Shown: one piece after another, positions 59,374 to 64,000 of the stretch
Layout of the letters: each line of letters begins with the position of its first letter
Position numbering within the stretch: position 1 is the first letter of the stretch
DNA from: an uncultured Desulfovibrio sp.
Lineage (GTDB): Bacteria > Desulfobacterota > Desulfovibrionia > Desulfovibrionales > Desulfovibrionaceae
DNA: 64,000 nt
NCBI RefSeq assembly: GCF_902477725.1
Contig: NZ_CABSIF010000016.1
Span: 15,070 to 79,069 of the forward strand
Reading direction: 5' to 3'
Program-made: the position numbers and the translations under genes
The notes under the pieces: generated by a model
Database searches by the model: none
The model's input: the letters and a program-made list of their open reading frames with translations, nothing else
What the model was told of the DNA's origin: nothing

Positions 59374-60738
59374 TTACATGATCAGATCCATGTCTTCGTC
59401 GGCGCAATTGCGGTCAAACTCTTCCATGAGCGTGTCAGCTATTTTGGTGGCCAGCTGGAAGGCGCCACGGTAACCAACCATGGGCAGCGAGGCGTGTCCG
59501 TAGCGGTCAAGAACCGGGAACCCAGCGCGAACCAGCGGGATGCCCTCGGCCTTGGCGATCTGCTTGCCGTGCGAGTTGCCAAGCAGCAGATCCACGGGTT
59601 CTTCCTTGATGAACTGGTGCAGGTCAAAGAGATCCTTGGCGGCAAAGGCCTTGCATTCTTCTTCCTTGCCGTATTCCTTGAACATGGCTGTGGCCAGCTT
59701 GACGAATGTTTCGCCGGGCGTACCAGTGAGCACGTACTTGGGGATCATGCCCAGTTCAAGGCAGAAGCGGGTCATGCCAAGCACTGTGTCGGGGTCGCCG
59801 TACACGGCAACCTTTTTGCCGTAGAAGTACGGGTTGGCGTCCAGCATGAGGTCGAGCAGGCGGCCCCGTTCTTCGTCAATAAGCGGGTCAACTTCGCCGC
59901 CGTTGAGGTTTGCCATGGCCATGATAAAGGCATCGGTATCGGCCAGGCCGATGGGCAGGGGCAGCAGGTCAAAATTCACGCCGCACTTGCGCTTGAGCTG
60001 GGCGGCGGGTTCCTCGCTGGTCAGACGGCCCAGGGCCAGAACCTTGCGGCACGAGCCGAGCGCGCGGATTTCGTCAATGGTGGTGCCGCCCTCGGGGTAC
60101 ATCTTGTATTCGCCGGTCATGGGCGCATCCATGACGTTGCTGCAATCGGGGAACATGATGGACTTGAGCTTCATCAGGTTCACAAGGTGCTTGTACTCGC
60201 GGATGTCGCCGGGGTTTACGAAGCCGGGGAACACCGCCACGGTTTCCGTGGTTTTGCCCTTGGCGGCAAGGTATTTGATGAACCCGGCCATCATGTTGCC
60301 AAATCCCGTAACGTGCGAGCCAACGTAGCTCGGCGTGTTGCAGTGCACCACGACCTTGTCGTCCGGAATTTCCATTTCGTCGATGTAGGTCTTGAGGTCA
60401 TCGCCGATGGTTTCAGAAAGACATGTGGTATGCACGGCAATAATATCAGGGTTGTAGACCTCAAGCGTGGTCTTGACGCCCTGACGGATGTTGGGGCCGC
60501 CGCCGAACACGCACGCGCCTTCGGTAAAGGAACTGGTGACCGCAATGGCGGGTTCCTTGAAGTGACGCGTAAGGTAGGTGCGGTGGTAAGAAGCACAACC
60601 CTGCGATCCGTGGCTGTAAGGCATGCAGTTGTGCACGCCCAGGGCGGCAAACAGCGCGCCCACCGGCTGACAGGTCTTGCACGGGTTGATAAGAACGCCC
60701 GATCTGTTCACATGTGTCTTTGGGGTGAGGTCAAGCAT
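59374..60738 (-). CDS. nifK: Nitrogenase molybdenum-iron protein beta chain
   Basis: A 454-residue NifK, the short form typical of anaerobes that lacks the roughly 50-residue N-terminal extension of Azotobacter NifK. P-cluster ligands are visible in NPCKTCQPVGALFAALG, HGSQGCASYHRTYLTRHF and VHTTCLSETIGDD. The TSSFTEGACVFGGGPNIRQG segment follows. The C terminus is acidic (DRNCADEDMDLIM). It starts one base after the nifD stop, so translation is coupled and yields equal subunits. Confidence 0.98.
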   Translation of the reverse strand: MLDLTPKTHVNRSGVLINPCKTCQPVGALFAALGVHNCMPYSHGSQGCASYHRTYLTRHFKEPAIAVTSSFTEGACVFGGGPNIRQGVKTTLEVYNPDIIAVHTTCLSETIGDDLKTYIDEMEIPDDKVVVHCNTPSYVGSHVTGFGNMMAGFIKYLAAKGKTTETVAVFPGFVNPGDIREYKHLVNLMKLKSIMFPDCSNVMDAPMTGEYKMYPEGGTTIDEIRALGSCRKVLALGRLTSEEPAAQLKRKCGVNFDLLPLPIGLADTDAFIMAMANLNGGEVDPLIDEERGRLLDLMLDANPYFYGKKVAVYGDPDTVLGMTRFCLELGMIPKYVLTGTPGETFVKLATAMFKEYGKEEECKAFAAKDLFDLHQFIKEEPVDLLLGNSHGKQIAKAEGIPLVRAGFPVLDRYGHASLPMVGYRGAFQLATKIADTLMEEFDRNCADEDMDLIM

Positions 60739-60739
60739 A

Positions 60740-62329
60740 CTATTCTCCCACAGTTCCTTGCAGGGTGGCGCGGTTCTTCCAGGGCGGGGTTACCATGTGC
60801 CACGCGGGGGTGAAGTACCCCATGCAGAGGTCGTAACCGAACTGCGTTGCGCCCTTGAAACCCGCGTAAGGCCCGCTGTAATCGTAGCTGTGCAGCTGGC
60901 GCGAGAGGGTCCCGGCCTTTTGCAGCGCGTACTTGTCCTTGATGCCGGAGAAGAACATGTCGGGCTTGAGGATTTCCATAAATTTTTCAGCTTCATACAT
61001 GTTGAGGTCGTCAACCACGTAGGTTCCCTCGTCCATGTCGCGTATCATGCCGTGGTACTTTTCAAGCGGGATCTCGGCGGCCAGCTTGTCGTACTGTTCC
61101 TGCGTAAGGTAGGCGTGATACTTCTTCTCGTCCTTTTCTACAGTGATGTGTTCGATGTTCTTGCTGTCCGCGTCATCCTTGATGTTGGGGATGATTTCCC
61201 GACCTTCGTAGTCGTCGCGGTGGCCGAATTCGTACCCGGCAAGCACGGTCTTGATGCCCAGATCCTGCAACAGGCCCTGGTAGTGGTGCGAGCGGCTGCC
61301 GCCCACAAAGAGGGCTGCGGTCTTGCCGTTGAGGCGGGCCTTGTAGGCCGCCATCTGATCCTGCACCTCGGCCAGTTCTTCGGCGATAACCTGTTCAGTA
61401 CGCTGCGCAAGCTCGGGGTCGCCAAAGTAGGCAGCCATGTCGCGCAGGCTTTGAACTGTTCCTTCCAGACCGATAAAGTTAACCTTGAGCCAGTCCACGC
61501 CGTACTTGGTTTTCATCATTTCGGCGATGTAGTTGATGGAGCGGTGGCACTGCACAAGGTTCAGATTTGCCTTGTGCGAGCTGGCGATGCGTTCCACTTC
61601 GCCGTCGCCGGTGAACACCGAAACCACTTCGTAACCGATCTTTTTAAGGATGCGTTCCTGTTCCCAGCCGTCGCCGCCGATGTTGTATTCGCCAAGAATA
61701 TTGATCGAATACTTGCTGGCCGGTTCGTAACTGCCTGTGCCGATAACGCGCTTCATGATGCCGTTGTTGGCAATGTGGTGGCCCGCCGACTGGCTAACGC
61801 CCTTATACCCTTCACAGCTGAACGCCACGCAACGGATGCCGTATTCTTGTTCAGCTTCTGCGGCCACGGCCTGAATGTCGTCGCCGATCAGGCCCACAGG
61901 GCAGGTGGCGGCGATCATGATGGTCTTGGGATGCATGAGCTCCATGATTTCATCAATGGCCTTCTTGAGCTTTTTGGTGCCGCCAAAGACGATATCGGGC
62001 TCCTGCATGTCCGTGGTAAAGCAGTACTGAATGTAGTTGGGGGCGTCCCCTTCTGCCTTGGCCTTGTTGCGGCGCGTGCCCCAGCTGTAGAAGCCGCAGC
62101 CCACGGGGCCGTGAGTAATCGTGACCATGTCCTTGATGGGGCCGAGCACAACGCCCTTGCAGCCAGCATAACAGCAGCCCCGGTTGGTCATGATGCCGGG
62201 AATGGCACGCGTGTTGGCGATAATAATCTGGTCTTCCGCAGGATTGACCTTGAGCATGTGCTCCTTGCGGTTCTTGAAGACCTTGGCGTTGTAGCGCTCA
62301 AGCACTACTGCGTTGGCGTCAATACTCAT
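60740..62329 (-). CDS. nifD: Nitrogenase molybdenum-iron protein alpha chain
   Basis: A 529-residue NifD. P-cluster cysteines occur in GCCYAGCKGV (residues 51-60), HGPVGCGFYSWG (Cys78) and AATCPVGLIGDD. FeMo-co ligands are the Cys in LNLVQCHRSINYI and the His in LHSYDYSGPYAGFKG, so it is a Mo-type catalytic subunit. A charged insert of about 50 residues (NIKDDADSKNIEHITVEKDE onward) is typical of clostridial-type NifD. It follows nifI2 by 11 bp and precedes nifK by one base. Confidence 0.99.
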   Translation of the reverse strand: MSIDANAVVLERYNAKVFKNRKEHMLKVNPAEDQIIIANTRAIPGIMTNRGCCYAGCKGVVLGPIKDMVTITHGPVGCGFYSWGTRRNKAKAEGDAPNYIQYCFTTDMQEPDIVFGGTKKLKKAIDEIMELMHPKTIMIAATCPVGLIGDDIQAVAAEAEQEYGIRCVAFSCEGYKGVSQSAGHHIANNGIMKRVIGTGSYEPASKYSINILGEYNIGGDGWEQERILKKIGYEVVSVFTGDGEVERIASSHKANLNLVQCHRSINYIAEMMKTKYGVDWLKVNFIGLEGTVQSLRDMAAYFGDPELAQRTEQVIAEELAEVQDQMAAYKARLNGKTAALFVGGSRSHHYQGLLQDLGIKTVLAGYEFGHRDDYEGREIIPNIKDDADSKNIEHITVEKDEKKYHAYLTQEQYDKLAAEIPLEKYHGMIRDMDEGTYVVDDLNMYEAEKFMEILKPDMFFSGIKDKYALQKAGTLSRQLHSYDYSGPYAGFKGATQFGYDLCMGYFTPAWHMVTPPWKNRATLQGTVGE

Positions 62330-62340
62330 ACATACCTACC

Positions 62341-62718
62341 TTATGCGTCAGCGCGCTCGCCCGTGCGAACCACATAGGATTCTTCCACCGGCATCACAAA
62401 GATCTTTCCATCGCCGGGGTGGCCGGTGCTGTTGGCTTCTATAATGGCCTTGACCACAGCTTCGACCTTTTCATCGGGAACGCAGATATTGAACAACCGC
62501 TTGGGGATCAGCCTGCCCACTTCGGTCAGGGACTCGCCCGCCGGAGTGCGCGGCAGCTCGCCGCTTTCCATAACCATGCGCAGGGTGGCTGGATCCATGC
62601 CTTTTTTGCCGCGTCCCAGGCACTTGGTGCATGAGAATGAGGGGCATCCGGCCTTGGACAGAGCATTTTTAGTAGCCGCCACCATGTTGGCCCGAACCAT
62701 TGCAACTATTTCCTGCAT
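62341..62718 (-). CDS. nifI2: NifI2, PII-like nitrogenase regulator
   Basis: A 125-residue PII-family protein, longer at the T loop than GlnB (GCPSFSCTKCLGRGKKGMDP, with extra Cys). C-loop residues are in GKIFVMPVEESYVVRTGE. In methanogens NifI1 and NifI2 form a complex that inhibits NifDK and is released by 2-oxoglutarate and ATP. The same gene order between nifH and nifD here predicts the same post-translational switch-off. It starts 9 bp after nifI1. Confidence 0.95.
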   Translation of the reverse strand: MQEIVAMVRANMVAATKNALSKAGCPSFSCTKCLGRGKKGMDPATLRMVMESGELPRTPAGESLTEVGRLIPKRLFNICVPDEKVEAVVKAIIEANSTGHPGDGKIFVMPVEESYVVRTGERADA

Positions 62719-62727
62719 GGGAGCCTC

Positions 62728-63051
62728 CTACAGGCCGGACTTGCCGCTGCTGATGGTCCAGGCCTCGCTGACGCTTGAAACAAAGATTCTGCCATCGCCA
62801 AAGTGACCGTCGCCCGTTTTTGCCACGCGCAGGATAACGCGGATGGCATCGTCCTTGTCTTCATCGCTGACCACAAGCATGAGCATCTGCTTGGGAATTT
62901 CATCGTACTGGATATCGCCCACCATGATGCCTTTCTGCTTGCCACGGCCCACCACATCAAGCTTGGTAACGGCGGGAAAGCCCGCTGCCAGCAGCTCGGA
63001 GAGAACCTCGGTGGTCTTTTCAGGCCGAATAATCGTGCGAATCATCTGCAT
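62728..63051 (-). CDS. nifI1: NifI1, PII-like nitrogenase regulator
   Basis: A 107-residue PII-family protein, MQMIRTIIRPEKTTEVLSEL at the N terminus. It has the short modified T loop GRGKQKGIMVGDIQYDEIPK without the uridylylated Tyr context of GlnB, and a C-terminal GDGHFGDGRIFVSSVSEAW. It partners NifI2 and lies 27 bp after nifH. Expression with the nif genes ties the ammonium switch-off directly to nitrogenase synthesis. Confidence 0.95.
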   Translation of the reverse strand: MQMIRTIIRPEKTTEVLSELLAAGFPAVTKLDVVGRGKQKGIMVGDIQYDEIPKQMLMLVVSDEDKDDAIRVILRVAKTGDGHFGDGRIFVSSVSEAWTISSGKSGL

Positions 63052-63078
63052 TGTTGTTCTCCGTTTCGTGCTGTTGGT

Positions 63079-63900
63079 TTAGGCGTCCATCAAACCGTGT
63101 TCCATGAGCAGCTCTTCGAGCCTTTCCTGGGAAAGGGGCTTGGGAATGATAAACATGTCGTTACCGTCGATCTTCTGCGCCAGGGTGCGGTATTCGTCGG
63201 CCTGTCCGCAGGTGGGGTCAAATTCGATAACGGTCTGCTTGTTGATTTCGGCGCGCTGCACCATGTTGTCGCGCGGCACAAAGTGGATCATCTGGGTGCC
63301 GATTTCCTTGGCAACGGCAGAGACAAGCTCGGCTTCGCCATCAACCTTGCGGCTGTTGCAGATAATGCCGCCAAGGCGCACGCCGCCGGTGTTGGCGTAC
63401 TTTTTGACACCCTTGCAGATGTTGTTGGCGGCGTAGAGGGCCATCATTTCGCCCGAGGCCACGATGTAGATTTCCTGAGCCTTGCCTTCACGAATGGGCA
63501 TGGCGAAACCGCCGCACACAACGTCGCCCAGAACGTCATAGAACACGTAGTCGAGGTCTTCGGTGTAGGCGCCAAGGCGTTCCAGCAGGCCGATGGAGGT
63601 GATGATGCCGCGACCGGCACAGCCAACGCCCGGTTCGGGGCCGCCGGATTCCACGCAGCGGATGCCCTTGAAGCCGTTTTTGAGCACCAGATCCAGCTCG
63701 ATGTCTTCACCCTCTTCGCGCAGGGTATCGAGCACGCTCTGCTGGGCAAGGCCGCCCAGGATAAGGCGCGTGGAGTCGGCCTTGGGGTCGCAACCCACGA
63801 TCATGATGTTCTTGCCCATTTCGCCAAGGCCGGCGTTAAGGTTCTGTGTGGTGGTGGACTTGCCGATACCGCCCTTGCCGTAAATAGCTACCTGACGCAT
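63079..63900 (-). CDS. nifH: Nitrogenase iron protein
   Basis: A 273-residue NifH, dinitrogenase reductase. It has the P-loop YGKGGIGKSTTTQN (GKGGIGKST at 8-16), the switch region VGCDPKADSTRLI, the 4Fe-4S ligands Cys94 (GVGCAGRGI) and Cys129 (DVVCGGFAMP), and Arg97, the site that DraT would ADP-ribosylate in organisms that have it. No draT or draG is in the window. NifI1 and NifI2 are the probable regulators instead. It is the first gene of the nif operon. Confidence 0.99.
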   Translation of the reverse strand: MRQVAIYGKGGIGKSTTTQNLNAGLGEMGKNIMIVGCDPKADSTRLILGGLAQQSVLDTLREEGEDIELDLVLKNGFKGIRCVESGGPEPGVGCAGRGIITSIGLLERLGAYTEDLDYVFYDVLGDVVCGGFAMPIREGKAQEIYIVASGEMMALYAANNICKGVKKYANTGGVRLGGIICNSRKVDGEAELVSAVAKEIGTQMIHFVPRDNMVQRAEINKQTVIEFDPTCGQADEYRTLAQKIDGNDMFIIPKPLSQERLEELLMEHGLMDA

Positions 63901-63953
63901 GAGATTCCCTCTGGGTTTGATGTTCCCGCGCTCGTTGCGCTTGTCCCTCTTTG

Positions 63954-63969
63954 TGCAGAAACCGTGCCG
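63954..63969 (-). promoter_or_regulatory. Sigma54-type promoter of the nif operon
   Basis: On the minus strand CGGCAC-GGTTT-CTGCA keeps the invariant GG (-24) and GC (-12) with the required ten-base gap. It lies 54 bp before the nifH ATG. The first T of the -24 box and the first T of the -12 box are C. NifA-type activator sites would lie beyond the window edge. Confidence 0.75.
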
Positions 63970-64000
63970 TTAGTTTAACTATGTAATATTATTATCTAAT

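Noticed and set aside
59494..60813. Long frame antisense to nifK
   Set aside because: Shadow of nifK codons without ribosome binding site or motif. Similar frames oppose nifD and nifH.

Overview
The window reads as one chromosomal segment of a Desulfovibrio-like sulfate reducer (Desulfovibrionaceae). This is inferred from moderately high GC, the clostridial/archaeal-style nif order nifH-nifI1-nifI2-nifD-nifK-nifE-nifNB with a split nifV, a sigma54-type flagellar cluster, FeoB, and many dCache-type sensors. No rRNA or dsr marker is present, so the genus is an inference. Coding density is high. I found no tRNA, rRNA, CRISPR array or intact insertion sequence.

Layout. (1) 1-4.6 kb: a DUF2325 protein, the ferrous iron transporter FeoB preceded by a candidate 28-codon ORF and a Fur-like palindrome, a degenerate nuclease-fold secreted protein, and a DEDDh exonuclease. 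(2) 4.7-12.7 kb: flagellar basal body and export genes flgB-flgC-fliE-fliF-(mini ORF)-fliG-fliH-fliI. Two sigma54-type promoters lie in front of flgB and fliF, and a 150-bp MITE-like palindrome sits between flgC and fliE. (3) 12.9-20.3 kb: an unusual four-gene module. Two paralogous PEP-synthase-like proteins flank a histidine kinase and a single-domain response regulator. One paralogue keeps the phospho-histidine and the other has arginine there. This is my best candidate for an undescribed system. (4) 20.5-27.7 kb: a 2-hydroxyacid dehydrogenase, a duplicated 105-bp repeat, groEL/groES, and a very large unrecognised membrane protein. (5) 28-36 kb: a diguanylate cyclase, radA, a CYTH protein, and clpS-clpA-aat (bacterial N-degron pathway). 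(6) 36-41.6 kb: uvrB-ligA-dapB. (7) 41.9-52 kb: a chemoreceptor, an EamA exporter, panD with a terminator in its leader, a DnaJ-like protein with a YkgJ-type and a CoA-binding protein, a Kef-type antiporter, and a MORN-like repeat protein. (8) 52.3-64 kb, minus strand: an AnfO-like gene and the nif operon, led by a sigma54-type promoter at the right edge.

How it fits together. The nif operon carries both nitrogenase components, the two PII-like NifI switch-off regulators, the FeMo-co scaffold NifE/NifN fused to NifB, and homocitrate synthase split into omega and alpha chains. The flagellar block supplies the rod, MS ring, switch and export ATPase. ClpS, ClpA and Aat together make and read N-terminal degrons. 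Several start codons were moved downstream of the longest open frame to the ATG that has a ribosome binding site. All functional names come from motif recognition by eye, with no database search.
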